From the NCBI RefSeq assembly GCF_963662885.1, contig NZ_OY760065.1, forward strand, positions 258,001 to 322,000: 64,000 nucleotides of DNA. Reading direction: 5' to 3'. A program made the translations under genes and the position numbers. The notes beneath the pieces were generated by a model. It did not search any database, was not told the origin of the DNA, and was given only the letters and a program-made list of their open reading frames with translations. Shown piece by piece: positions 26,944 through 36,079 of this stretch (position 1 is its first letter; every line of letters starts with the position of its first letter). This stretch comes from an uncultured Pseudodesulfovibrio sp. Its GTDB lineage: Bacteria; Desulfobacterota; Desulfovibrionia; Desulfovibrionales; Desulfovibrionaceae.

Positions 26944-28182
26944 ATGCATCATTTCGAACATAGGGACGGCGTGCTGTTTGCCGAAGAGGTGAGCGTCACG
27001 GAACTGGCCAAGCAGTACGGCACCCCGCTTTATATTTATTCCGCGGCGACCTTCAAGCGGCATTTCAAGGCTTTTGACTCCGCCTTTGACGAGCTCGACC
27101 ATCTGACCTGCTTTTCGGTCAAGGCCAACTCCAACCTGTCCGTGCTCAAGATGCTGGCCCAGGAAGGCGCTGGCATGGACATTGTTTCCGGCGGCGAACT
27201 CTACCGCGCCCTGCAGGCCGGGGTGGACGCCAGCCGCATTGTTTATTCTGGTGTCGGCAAGCGTGACTCCGAGATCCGCGATGCTCTGGAGGCCCGCATC
27301 CTCATGTTCAACGTGGAGTCTCTGGCCGAGCTGGAGCGGATCAACCAGGTGGCCGGTGAGATGAAAACCACCGCGCGCGTCAGCTTTCGCATCAATCCCG
27401 ACGTTGACCCGCAGACCCACCCGTACATCTCCACCGGCATGCAGAAGAACAAGTTCGGCCTGGACATCGAAATGTCCATGGATGCCTACAAGCGTGCCGC
27501 CGAACTGGAGAATATCGAGCCTGTGGGCATGGACTGCCACATCGGCTCCCAGCTGACTTCCCTGGATCCGTTCCTGGAAGCCCTGGACAAACTCCTGGCC
27601 TTCCATGCCCGTCTCAAGGAGATCGGCATCGAGATCAAGTATCTTGACCTGGGCGGCGGTCTGGGCATCCCCTACAACGAAGAAGAGCCGCCCCACCCTG
27701 CTGAATTCGGCAAGGCGCTCAGCGACAAGCTCAAAGGGTTGCAACTCAAGGTCATCCTCGAACCGGGCCGAGTTATCGCCGGCAACGCGGGTATCCTGGT
27801 CACAGAAGTGGTCTACACAAAGTCCAACCCGACCAAGAATTTCCTGATCGTGGACGCGGCCATGAACGACCTTATTCGTCCCAGCCTGTACGGCTCCTAC
27901 CACCGTATTGATGAAGTGGAGAAAAAGGGCCGTGATCCCAAGGTGTTTGACGTGGTCGGCCCCATTTGCGAGTCCGGCGACTTTCTGGCCCGCGACCGGG
28001 AGTTGCCCGCCGTGGAACAGGGCGAGCGATTGGTCTGCTACTCGGCCGGAGCCTACGGCTTCACCATGTCGTCCAATTATAACTCCAGGCCGCGAGCTTG
28101 CGAGCTGATCGTCGACGGCGACAAGGTCATTGTCGCCCGCAGACGAGAGACGTATGATGATCTCATAATGAACGAACTCTAG
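26944..28182 (+). CDS. lysA: Diaminopimelate decarboxylase
   Basis: A PLP enzyme of 412 residues that decarboxylates meso-diaminopimelate to lysine. The PLP lysine is in CFSVKANSN. Other family markers are GIDCHIGSQ-like GMDCHIGSQ, the glycine loop LDLGGGLGIPY, ILEPGR, and the cross-dimer CESGD motif. AGGAG lies upstream of ATG 26944. It is followed by its own terminator. With dapL at 16593 it supplies two late steps of the lysine pathway. Confidence 0.95.
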   Translation: MHHFEHRDGVLFAEEVSVTELAKQYGTPLYIYSAATFKRHFKAFDSAFDELDHLTCFSVKANSNLSVLKMLAQEGAGMDIVSGGELYRALQAGVDASRIVYSGVGKRDSEIRDALEARILMFNVESLAELERINQVAGEMKTTARVSFRINPDVDPQTHPYISTGMQKNKFGLDIEMSMDAYKRAAELENIEPVGMDCHIGSQLTSLDPFLEALDKLLAFHARLKEIGIEIKYLDLGGGLGIPYNEEEPPHPAEFGKALSDKLKGLQLKVILEPGRVIAGNAGILVTEVVYTKSNPTKNFLIVDAAMNDLIRPSLYGSYHRIDEVEKKGRDPKVFDVVGPICESGDFLARDRELPAVEQGERLVCYSAGAYGFTMSSNYNSRPRACELIVDGDKVIVARRRETYDDLIMNEL

Positions 28183-28189
28183 CTCAACC

Positions 28190-28219
28190 GGCCGGGGGTT
28201 CGCTCCCGGCCTTTTTTTT
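28190..28219 (+). terminator. Terminator after lysA
   Basis: A 9-bp GC stem GGCCGGGgG / CtCCCGGCC with a TTCG tetraloop and eight T residues, between the lysA stop and rsmE start. Confidence 0.9.
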
Positions 28220-28230
28220 CGGATTTCATC

Positions 28231-28971
28231 ATGGCACGATTGAACACCTTTTTTCTGCCTCCGGAGCAGTGGCCCGCCAACGAGGGGGAAGTGGTCCGTT
28301 TGAGCGGTCCCGAAGCCCGGCACATGGGTACCATTTTGCGCACGGAAAAGGCGCAGACGGTGCGCCTTTTTGACGGACAGGGACGCGAAGGGCTGTTCAC
28401 GGTGCGTGACATTGCCAAGCATCGAGCCGATCTTGAGGCCGTAAAGTTGGCCGAGCATCCCGATCCTGAAGATGGCCTGACTCTGGCCATCGGCTGGGGC
28501 AAGTCGAAACGGCGTGATTATCTGCTTGAAAAAGTCGTTGAACTCCAGGGAAATGGCGTGATCTTTTGGCAGGCAAAGCGCAGCCAGGGAGCCCTGCCAG
28601 ATGATCCCAAGGCGACCTGGAACGAAAAGTTCGTGCAGGCGGCCAAACAGTGCGGAGCTGTCCGGTTACCAAACTTGGAAACCGTGCCTGGTGGCGTTGA
28701 GGGACTGTTGGCCATGGCCGGAGCTTTCGACCATTGCTATCTGGCATGGGAGGCTGAGGAGGCCAACACGCCCCTGTCGCCCGACATGCTTTCCAAAGGA
28801 CGCACTCTTGTAGTAATCGGCCCGGAAGGCGGCTTTGACCAGGCAGAGGCGGACAAGCTGCTCCAGGCTGGATTCGCTCCGGTGACGCTCGGTCCGTCCA
28901 TCCTTCGTTGGGAAACAGCCGCCGTGTATTGTTTGAGCCTCGCCATGTTCGGCGCACAGGACAGGTCATGA
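28231..28971 (+). CDS. rsmE: 16S rRNA (uracil-1498-N3)-methyltransferase
   Basis: 246 residues. RsmE methylates U1498 of 16S rRNA using SAM. The N-terminal PUA-like segment (LSGPEARHMGTILR) and the C-terminal SPOUT knot are clear, with IGPEGGFDQAEAD and the closing VTLGPSILRWETAA motif. Its stop overlaps the rarA start as ATGA. Confidence 0.93.
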   Translation: MARLNTFFLPPEQWPANEGEVVRLSGPEARHMGTILRTEKAQTVRLFDGQGREGLFTVRDIAKHRADLEAVKLAEHPDPEDGLTLAIGWGKSKRRDYLLEKVVELQGNGVIFWQAKRSQGALPDDPKATWNEKFVQAAKQCGAVRLPNLETVPGGVEGLLAMAGAFDHCYLAWEAEEANTPLSPDMLSKGRTLVVIGPEGGFDQAEADKLLQAGFAPVTLGPSILRWETAAVYCLSLAMFGAQDRS

Positions 28972-30191
28972 AGCTGGAAATAGAAGAAAGCCAACCGCTT
29001 GCAGACAGAATTCGTCCAACTACCATGGACGATTTTGTGGGGCAGAGCCACATCCGAAACCGGATCGAGGCTTTTGCCCAGTCCAAGCGCATGCCAAGCC
29101 TTCTGCTCTTTGGGCCGCCCGGCTGCGGCAAGTCCACACTCGCCCTGCTCCTGGCTCAACTGACCGGTAAGAAGTATCTCCGGGTCAGCGCGCCCGAAGC
29201 GGGCTTGACCGCCCTGCGCAAGATGCTGCCCGGTCAGGAAATTCTTATTCTTGACGAATTGCATCGTTTCTCAAAGGCCCAACAGGACTTTTTTCTGCCT
29301 ATACTGGAGAGCGGCGAGATCACTCTGCTCGCGACCACTACCGAGAACCCCTCCTTCAGCGTTACACGGCAGCTGCTTTCGCGGCTGCACGTCCTGCGCT
29401 TGCGACAACTGAGCCGGGAGGAGCTGGTGGGCGTGTCCCATCGCGGCGCTCAGGAACTCGGCGTTGATCTGGAGGAAGAGAGCCACAAGATGCTCGCGGC
29501 CATGGCCGGGGGGGATGCTCGAACCTTATTGAATTTGCTGGAGTATACATCGGAACTCCCCAAGGATCGGCGATGCCCTGAGTGTCTGCGCGAATCTCTG
29601 CCTGAAATCGTGGTCCGGGGCGATCGGGACGGCGACTCCCATTATGAACTGGTTTCGGCCATGATCAAGTCCATCCGAGGGTCGGACCCGGATGCGGCAC
29701 TCTACTACCTCGCCTGCCTGCTCGAAAGCGGCGAGGACCCTCGGTTCGTTACCCGAAGGCTGATCATCTCCGCTACCGAGGACGTGGGGCTTGGTGACCC
29801 GTTCGCATTGAATCAGGCTGTGGCCTGCCATCAGGCCGTCGAGGCCATTGGCATGCCCGAAGGGCTTATCCCCATGGCTCAGACCGCCATATACCTGGCA
29901 CTGGCACCCAAGAGCAATTCCACCTATGCCGCCTATCGTACGGCCCAGAAAGACGTTCGGGAGAACGGAGCCCGGGCCGTCCCCCTGCATCTGCGCAATG
30001 CCACCAGTTCCCTGCAGAGGGAATGGGGCTATGGCCGCGGCTATCTCTATCCGCATAATTTCCCCAAGGGGTGGGCCGATCAGGACTATCTTCCGACCGA
30101 ACTGCTGGGCCGGAAGTTCTATCACCCCAAAGACCAGGGCGAGGAGCCCAGACTCAACGCTTGGTTGCGCCAATTCAAGAAGCAGCGTTAG
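28968..30191 (+). CDS. rarA: Replication-associated recombination protein RarA (MgsA)
   Basis: 407 residues, a clamp-loader-related AAA+ ATPase acting at stalled forks. Walker A is GPPGCGKSTLAL near residue 48. Walker B is LDELHRFSKAQQD (normally DEIHRF), and the sensor segment is ATTENPSFSV. The C-terminal tetramerisation region carries YLPTELLGRKFYHP. ATG 28968 overlaps the rsmE stop (ATGA), so translation is coupled. Confidence 0.93.
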   Translation: MKLEIEESQPLADRIRPTTMDDFVGQSHIRNRIEAFAQSKRMPSLLLFGPPGCGKSTLALLLAQLTGKKYLRVSAPEAGLTALRKMLPGQEILILDELHRFSKAQQDFFLPILESGEITLLATTTENPSFSVTRQLLSRLHVLRLRQLSREELVGVSHRGAQELGVDLEEESHKMLAAMAGGDARTLLNLLEYTSELPKDRRCPECLRESLPEIVVRGDRDGDSHYELVSAMIKSIRGSDPDAALYYLACLLESGEDPRFVTRRLIISATEDVGLGDPFALNQAVACHQAVEAIGMPEGLIPMAQTAIYLALAPKSNSTYAAYRTAQKDVRENGARAVPLHLRNATSSLQREWGYGRGYLYPHNFPKGWADQDYLPTELLGRKFYHPKDQGEEPRLNAWLRQFKKQR

Positions 30192-30203
30192 GTTTGTCAA
30201 TAA

Positions 30204-30240
30204 AAAAGCCTGGTTGAGATAATCAACCAGGCTTTTCTTT
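30204..30240. terminator. Bidirectional terminator between rarA and a glycosyltransferase gene
   Basis: A perfect 14-bp stem AAAAGCCTGGTTGA / TCAACCAGGCTTTT with a 5-base loop and A/T runs on both sides. It serves the two convergent genes. Confidence 0.9.
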
Positions 30241-30259
30241 ATGTGCTGCTTTAACTTCG

Positions 30260-31531
30260 TCAGGACTGTTTTTTGTACAGTTTCCGCCATTCGTCGAGGA
30301 ATAAAATGGCCGTGTCCAGATCATCCAGCCTTCCCTGCTGTTGGCGGACCGCCCAGACCAGATCTTCGAAGGCTACGTTCTCCGGTAATCCCAATCTGCC
30401 CAGAAGAGCCTGGATGTCCGCCTTCAATTCTGGCGGGAAATCCTGACCATAGACTGGAGATCCGGTGCGCGGTTTAGGCCAGCCGGGAATTCGCTGGGCC
30501 GTGAATTCGAGCAGACTGCGCATACGCTGGGCATAGGTGTGATCCTTGAGGACACGGGCTCGCGCCCGATCGGCATAGGCCTGGCGTTCCTCAGGGCGTG
30601 AAGAAAAATATTCAATCTTTTCAATTAATTCATCAATTGACGTAAAGGTTGCCAGTTCGTCCTCGGCAAACGCTTCGTTCATCAATGTACGCTTGTCCAC
30701 CAATTGGAATGAGCCGCAGGCGGCCAGTTCAAAAGTGCGCGGGTTGACGAAATCACCGAAGGTGACCAGTTCGTCTGCCTGGATGGATGAGTGCAAATTG
30801 AGATTGATGGCGGTTGCATTGAAAATCTTTACGCATTCCTCTGGAGTTACGCGTGCGCCCTTGAGTTGGAGGAGCGGTTCGAGAACGTGATCGCCCTCCC
30901 ACTCCGTGCCCCAGACCTTGAAATCAAAATTGACCAGCTCATGGAAGGCCTTGCGTCGATTGGGATAGCCTGCGCCCATGAACGAGATCTCGGAACCAAA
31001 TTTGCGCCGCTCCACCGGGCCGAGTTCCATGGGCCGGTGGAAATCGGGCTGCGCGGCCAGAGGCAGGTAGAGTGCATTCTCCTGACCGATTGCCGCAAGT
31101 TCCTCGAAGAATTTGCCTTTTTGGATAACGGCAAAAACATCGTAGAGTGGCGCAAAAGACTTCCAGTAGGTGAAGAGGTCATGATCTTCCACAAACCACA
31201 TGGCCGTAGTCACTCCGTCACGCCGCAGCCGCTTCAGGGCCTGCGGATTGAGCGGTGCCTGTGCCATGGCCAGGACCAGATCAGGCTCGAAGGTCTCGAC
31301 CTTGGCCAGAACTGCCTGACTGACCACGTTCAGGAATGAATTCTGTAAGTAATCCAAGCGGTCGGTAGTTACCTTGAGATCATTCATGGCCGTATAGGCC
31401 GGGTAGAAATCCGGGGCTTCGAAAATCTCGGCCAGGTGCCCTTCCTGTTTCAGGGCCGAGGCAACGTATCGGCCTATGGGCAAGGAACCGCCGTAAAGCG
31501 GCAACACAACGAGAATGCGCAGCGTATCCAT
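30260..31531 (-). CDS. CgeB/DUF3880-type glycosyltransferase
   Basis: 423 residues with a two-lobed GT-B appearance. The N-terminal lobe (about 1-180) has LPLYGGSLPIGRYVASAL and MWFVEDHDLFTYW. The C-terminal lobe has FMGAGYPNRRKAFHEL and NPRTFELAACGSFQLVD, the signature seen in CgeB-like transferases that end with a DHTYAQRMRSLL-type motif. The acceptor and sugar are unknown. It begins 2 bases after the GT9 gene, so the two probably act on the same surface glycan or flagellin glycosylation pathway, which is inferred. Confidence 0.8.
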   Translation of the reverse strand: MDTLRILVVLPLYGGSLPIGRYVASALKQEGHLAEIFEAPDFYPAYTAMNDLKVTTDRLDYLQNSFLNVVSQAVLAKVETFEPDLVLAMAQAPLNPQALKRLRRDGVTTAMWFVEDHDLFTYWKSFAPLYDVFAVIQKGKFFEELAAIGQENALYLPLAAQPDFHRPMELGPVERRKFGSEISFMGAGYPNRRKAFHELVNFDFKVWGTEWEGDHVLEPLLQLKGARVTPEECVKIFNATAINLNLHSSIQADELVTFGDFVNPRTFELAACGSFQLVDKRTLMNEAFAEDELATFTSIDELIEKIEYFSSRPEERQAYADRARARVLKDHTYAQRMRSLLEFTAQRIPGWPKPRTGSPVYGQDFPPELKADIQALLGRLGLPENVAFEDLVWAVRQQQGRLDDLDTAILFLDEWRKLYKKQS

Positions 31532-31533
31532 GA

Positions 31534-32784
31534 TTATTCCTGTGTCCCTGCGGGCTTTTCAACGGTCATCCAGTCTTTTTCCCGGTAGAGTTGCTCGGCA
31601 AAGGCCTGTTCCAACCGATCGAAGCGCGGTTCTGCGCCGGTCAGGTGGTGAAGGAGAAAATCGCGTAGTACGGACCGCCTTGGAGCGTCCGCGTCAGTTC
31701 CCACAAAGGGGGCGTATGTCTGGCCCAGGTCGTCAAAGGCGCTGTGTAGGGCCAGGATTCCTTTTGGTGCGTGTTCGGCTTTTCCAGTGACCAGAAAACG
31801 ACGGAAACCCTGGTCTGCAAATCCGTTCAGGCATTTGAGGTTTTCCCTGCACGGCGCGGTTTCCAGGCATGGCAGACATTCAGTCACCCCTTGGTAGACC
31901 GTATGTCCAAGGCCATAGGGGCCGGTCTCGAAACACCAGGCGGAAGAAAGGAAAAAGGCGGCCACCGGTGTGCCCAGGTGGGCGGCCAGGTGCATGGTCC
32001 CGGTGTCCGGGGTGATCAGCAGGTCCAATGCGCCAACGATCTCCACAAGCCGTTGCCAATCCGTTTTTCCAGCCAGATTCTCGGTCATGGATTGCAAATT
32101 CGCTGGCAATTCCTTGATTACGGTCTGCCCTGCCGCATGTTCGGCCTTTCCGCCGAGCAGTTTGATCGACCGTGCCTTGCGAGAGCCGGCAAGAGTGGCT
32201 GTGATTTGCGCCAGCAGCGGTGCAGGCAGAGAGCGTCGGGACTCGCGTCCGGCCAGGACCACGCCGATGCCGCCGCCTTTGGGAGTGGCGTCTGGGTTGA
32301 CCTTGGGCGCTGGGAGCATGTCCGGGCAGTATGCGCCCCAGAAGTCCACCAGATTCATGCTCAAGCGTCGGAAACCGGACCAACGCATGGCCATGGACGG
32401 CCACCGGCCGGTGATTTCCTGACCATTGTGCCATGCGTATCCTTCCACCCTCATTGGGTCGAAAAGCGCGGCTAGTCGGAAATTCAGGCCGGAGAAATTC
32501 AGATTGTAGACGGTTTCGAAGTCCATTTCTGCCAGTTCAGCAAATACCCTGCGGTTGTTCAGAAGCATTTTTAGCGTTGCTTCCTCTCCGCTTAGGCCCG
32601 TGCCATGGGCCGTGATCGGGTACAGGACGGCATAAGGGTAGACTAGCCTTGCCAGGGGGGCCAGGGAGGCGTCCAGGCACAGGTGGACGGTGCTCTCCGG
32701 GCGTGCCGCAAGCGTCCCCAGCAGCCGCTTGGTCTGGATCAGGTCCCCGAACCGGGCAAGTTGTATGACAAGATAATTCTTCAT
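31534..32784 (-). CDS. Glycosyltransferase family 9 (heptosyltransferase-like)
   Basis: 416 residues of GT-B fold. N-terminal VIQLARFGDLIQTKRLL is the GT9 start. The C-terminal nucleotide-sugar site is in LLITPDTGTMHLAAHLGTPVAAFF. Family members transfer heptose in lipopolysaccharide core synthesis, but GT9-like proteins near CgeB-type transferases may act on other glycans. It is divergent from the siroheme gene cluster, with 103 bases between them. Confidence 0.88.
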   Translation of the reverse strand: MKNYLVIQLARFGDLIQTKRLLGTLAARPESTVHLCLDASLAPLARLVYPYAVLYPITAHGTGLSGEEATLKMLLNNRRVFAELAEMDFETVYNLNFSGLNFRLAALFDPMRVEGYAWHNGQEITGRWPSMAMRWSGFRRLSMNLVDFWGAYCPDMLPAPKVNPDATPKGGGIGVVLAGRESRRSLPAPLLAQITATLAGSRKARSIKLLGGKAEHAAGQTVIKELPANLQSMTENLAGKTDWQRLVEIVGALDLLITPDTGTMHLAAHLGTPVAAFFLSSAWCFETGPYGLGHTVYQGVTECLPCLETAPCRENLKCLNGFADQGFRRFLVTGKAEHAPKGILALHSAFDDLGQTYAPFVGTDADAPRRSVLRDFLLHHLTGAEPRFDRLEQAFAEQLYREKDWMTVEKPAGTQE

Positions 32785-32887
32785 GTTGTTTCGCGCGCGT
32801 CAAAACACTAGCGTAATTCCAATGATTCTTGCAAGAACCGGGCAATTTCCCATTTTACATGTTTGCGAGCATTGGTTATCAAGACGC

Positions 32888-33565
32888 ATGCGATATTATC
32901 CCATCTTCGTGAACCTGGAAAACAAGGGCTGCCTGGTAGTCGGCGCGGGCGAGGTCGGCAAACGCAAGATCCAGTCCCTGGTCGATTCCGGGGCCGGTCA
33001 CGTGACCATAATCGACACTCGAGAACCGGGGCCGGAGTTCGACTCGGTAACGGCCCTGCCTAACGTGGATTTTTATTGCCGCGAGTTCGCAGATGCGGAT
33101 CTGGACGGCAAGTTCCTGGTCATAGCCTGTACCTCCTCCGAAGAGGTCAACTGGCGCATCAGCAACCTGTGCCGCGATAGGGGCATTCTGTGCAACATTG
33201 TGGACCAGCCCGAGAAATGCAGCTTCATCGTGCCCGCCACGGTCAAGCGCGGGGATTTGACGGTTGCCATTTCCACCGCAGGGCGCAGCCCGGCCATGGC
33301 AAAGCGCATTCGGAAGGAATTACAGGAAAATTTTGGCGATGAATACGCCAACCTGCTGACCGCCATGGGCCGTATCAGACCGCTTATGCTCTCCCTGGGG
33401 CTGACCACCGCCGACAATACAGAGGTGTTCCGTTCCCTGGTCAATTCAGCTTTGCTTGACGCCATGAAGGGTCACGACCTTGACGCGGCCGCGGAAATTC
33501 TTAAAGAGTCTTTGCCCGAACCGCTGCACGACAACATCCCGGAGTTGCTTGATGGGCTTGTTTGA
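32888..33565 (+). CDS. Precorrin-2 dehydrogenase / siroheme synthase N-terminal domain protein
   Basis: 225 residues. The NAD-binding GCLVVGAGEVGKRKIQSL lies at about 12-30, followed by the CysG N-terminal family core (IVDQPEKCSFIVPATVKRGDLTVAISTAGRSP in overlapping view). The enzyme oxidises precorrin-2 to sirohydrochlorin and may insert iron. It lacks the C-terminal SUMT methyltransferase of full CysG. Sulfate reducers need siroheme for dissimilatory sulfite reductase and also make heme from it. ATG 32888 is the family start; the longer frame is unsupported. It overlaps the next gene by 14 bases. Confidence 0.9.
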   Translation: MRYYPIFVNLENKGCLVVGAGEVGKRKIQSLVDSGAGHVTIIDTREPGPEFDSVTALPNVDFYCREFADADLDGKFLVIACTSSEEVNWRISNLCRDRGILCNIVDQPEKCSFIVPATVKRGDLTVAISTAGRSPAMAKRIRKELQENFGDEYANLLTAMGRIRPLMLSLGLTTADNTEVFRSLVNSALLDAMKGHDLDAAAEILKESLPEPLHDNIPELLDGLV

Positions 33566-34364
33566 ATCGCTTCATATCGTGATTATCGCGCTCTATGCGC
33601 TCGGCACCGTGCTGTTCCTGACCTCCCTTTTCACGGAGAACGACAGGCTCAAGCGCATCGCCATCTGGCTGGCTGTCATAGGCTTCACCTTCAACACGGT
33701 GGACCTGGGCCTGACCCTGAGCCATGACCCGGCCGTTCTCGGCGGGGGCAATTTCTATTTCAACATCATCGGCTGGTGCGCGCTGGCCCTGTATTTCTTA
33801 CTGTGGTGGCGGCTGCGCCTCGAATACCTGGCCATCACCGCCCTGCCCTTCGCCCTGCTGTTGTTTATCGCCTCGCTGGCTCTGGGCGGCATTCGTGTCG
33901 TCTGGCCGCCGAGGCTGACCGCCCTGTTCTTCGGCCTGCACATAGGTTCGCTTGTGCTCACCCTCGGTGCGTTGATGATGGCATTCGGCGCGGGCATCGC
34001 TTTTCTGTATTACAACCGTAAGCTCAAGACCAAGGAAGGGCTTTCCGCCATAGGCAACGCCGTTCCCTCGCTGGATAAGTTCGATACCGTGAACCGTTGG
34101 GCCGTAGTGATCGGATTTCCGCTCTATACTCTGGGCCTGTTCTCCACCTTCAGCTGGTACCTGATAGCCCCGTTCAAGCCTTTTGCCTGGGATATCATGA
34201 AGATCGGTTCCCTGGCGGTCTGGTTCCTCTACGCATTTCTTTTCCATCAGCGCGTGGTGCTTGGCTGGCGCGGGCGCAAGCCGGCGATCCTGGCCCTTTG
34301 GGTTTTTGCCGGGATGTGCGTTTCTCTCATTCACCACACCATCACTTTCAGGGCGGTACCATGA
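33552..34364 (+). CDS. CcsA/HemX-type membrane protein
   Basis: 270 residues with eight or so transmembrane segments. The cytochrome c assembly family signature WDIMKIGSLAVWFLYAF (a W-rich heme-handling region) lies near residue 215. Conserved His residues occur at GLHIGS and in the C-terminal FHQR and IHHT. In Bacillus the homologous HemX is encoded beside hemA and affects HemA levels; the same neighbourhood is seen here. The gene overlaps the upstream gene by 14 bases and hemA by 4 (ATGA). Confidence 0.82.
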   Translation: MGLFESLHIVIIALYALGTVLFLTSLFTENDRLKRIAIWLAVIGFTFNTVDLGLTLSHDPAVLGGGNFYFNIIGWCALALYFLLWWRLRLEYLAITALPFALLLFIASLALGGIRVVWPPRLTALFFGLHIGSLVLTLGALMMAFGAGIAFLYYNRKLKTKEGLSAIGNAVPSLDKFDTVNRWAVVIGFPLYTLGLFSTFSWYLIAPFKPFAWDIMKIGSLAVWFLYAFLFHQRVVLGWRGRKPAILALWVFAGMCVSLIHHTITFRAVP

Positions 34365-35731
34365 ATAAGCAGATAATCCTCATAGGCCTCAACCACCGCA
34401 CCGCCGGCGTGGAAGTACGCGAAAAATTCGCCCTGACCGACGTCGAGAATTTCGAGCAGGGGCTCATGGCCCACTGTCCCGTGCAGGAATGTCTGGCCCT
34501 CTCCACCTGCAACCGGGTGGAGATTGTGGCCGTTGCAAAGAAGGTCCCGGTGGCAGAAGCCATGGACGCCGTGGTTCAGTACTGGGCCGGCGCGTGCAAC
34601 GGATCGCCTGAACTGCTGATGGACAACATCTACCAGTATTCGGACCTGGAAGCGGTTAGACATATCTTCACGGTAGCATCCTCCCTCGACTCCATGGTCA
34701 TGGGCGAACCGCAGATTCTCGGTCAGCTCAAAGACGCCTATCGGGCCGCAGTGGACAAAGGCACGGCCAAGACCATCGTCAACCGCCTGCTGCACAAGTC
34801 TTTTTCCGTAGCCAAACGAATCCGTACCGAGACCGCCATCGCCTCCAGCGCCGTGTCCATCAGCTATGCCGCCGTGGAACTGGCGCGCAAGATTTTCGGT
34901 GATCTGAAGCCTACCAAGGCCATGCTCGTCGGTGCGGGCGAGATGGCCGAACTGGCCGCCATGCACCTGTTGCGCAACGGGGTCCAGGAGATCATCATTG
35001 CCAACCGCACCCTGTCCCGGGCCAAAACGCTGGCCGCTAATCTGGGAGGTGAGCCCATCCAGATCGAGACCATGCCGGACAGGCTGCACGAAGTGGATAT
35101 TGTCATCTCCTCCACCGGCTCCCCTGTGGCCGTCATCAAGGCCAAGGACGTCAAGGCCGTGCTGCGCAAACGCAAGAACAAACCCATGTTCTTCATCGAC
35201 ATCGCGGTTCCGCGTGACATCGATCCGGACGTAAATACACTGGACAACGTCTACCTCTACGACATTGACGACCTCAAGGAAGTGGTGGACGAGAACATGG
35301 CTCAGCGTCAGGAAGAGGCCTCCAAGGCCCGCGCCGTGGTAGACCTGGAAACGGAGACCTTCGGCAATTGGCTCAACTCGCTGAATATCCAGCCCACTAT
35401 CGTGGACCTCGTCGGCAATTCCGAGGAAGTGGCCATGCGCGAGCTGGCCAAGACGCTGAAAAAACTCGGCCCGGTGGACGACAAGACCCGCAATGCCCTG
35501 GAGCGGCTGGTTTTGTCCATTGCCCACAAGTCATTGCACGAACCCATCTGCTTTCTGAAGCGTCGCACCCAGGAAGAGGGTTCGGCCGAACGGTTCATTG
35601 ACCTGGCCCGGCGGATGTTCAACCTCGACGACGAATCCGTGCCGGACAACGCCCATCTGGACCGCAAGTCGGCTTCCTGTGCTCCCGAGGACATCGAACA
35701 GTACATTGAAATTTCAAAAAAGGAACAATAA
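34361..35731 (+). CDS. hemA: Glutamyl-tRNA reductase
   Basis: 456 residues. It reduces Glu-tRNA to glutamate-1-semialdehyde, the first committed step to siroheme and heme. The N-terminal catalytic domain has GLNHRTAGVEVREKF and the nucleophile Cys in ALSTCNRVEI near residue 50. The signature SLDSMVMGEPQILGQLKDAY, the NADP domain (MLVGAGEMAELAA) and the C-terminal dimerisation helix follow. ATG 34361 overlaps the preceding stop. Confidence 0.96.
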   Translation: MNKQIILIGLNHRTAGVEVREKFALTDVENFEQGLMAHCPVQECLALSTCNRVEIVAVAKKVPVAEAMDAVVQYWAGACNGSPELLMDNIYQYSDLEAVRHIFTVASSLDSMVMGEPQILGQLKDAYRAAVDKGTAKTIVNRLLHKSFSVAKRIRTETAIASSAVSISYAAVELARKIFGDLKPTKAMLVGAGEMAELAAMHLLRNGVQEIIIANRTLSRAKTLAANLGGEPIQIETMPDRLHEVDIVISSTGSPVAVIKAKDVKAVLRKRKNKPMFFIDIAVPRDIDPDVNTLDNVYLYDIDDLKEVVDENMAQRQEEASKARAVVDLETETFGNWLNSLNIQPTIVDLVGNSEEVAMRELAKTLKKLGPVDDKTRNALERLVLSIAHKSLHEPICFLKRRTQEEGSAERFIDLARRMFNLDDESVPDNAHLDRKSASCAPEDIEQYIEISKKEQ

Positions 35732-36078
35732 TGCGGACCTATATCATAGACGACCTGAACGACAAGGACTACCAGACTGTCATCGCCGCCTTTGACGAAC
35801 TCGGTCTGCGCGGTTCCATCGACGGCATCTATTATCTGCCTCTGCCCCAGGAATTGCTCCAGGGTGAACAGAAGGCCCACATCGACGAATGTGGTCCCTA
35901 TTTCATGGCCCTCGAAGCCGTGGAATCCCCTGACCAGAACAGCCTTCGTCTCGAGTTGCTCGTTCGGGCCCGGAACAAGATCCGTTGCTCCTGCGTGTCC
36001 TACGCCGATTCGGCCCAGCGCAAGCACATGATCGAATACCTCGACCAGTTCATCGAGGAGCTGGAAGTCTCCGTGTAG
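35731..36078 (+). CDS. Conserved small protein of unknown function
   Basis: A 115-residue acidic protein starting at ATG 35731 inside the hemA stop (TAATG). No known domain is recognised. It contains two Cys in IRCSCVSY and a C-terminal helix (KHMIEYLDQFIEELEV). Tight coupling to hemA on one side and tilS one base away on the other shows it is a genuine gene and hints at a link to tRNA or tetrapyrrole metabolism, which is inference only. Confidence 0.75.
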   Translation: MRTYIIDDLNDKDYQTVIAAFDELGLRGSIDGIYYLPLPQELLQGEQKAHIDECGPYFMALEAVESPDQNSLRLELLVRARNKIRCSCVSYADSAQRKHMIEYLDQFIEELEVSV

Positions 36079-36079
36079 C

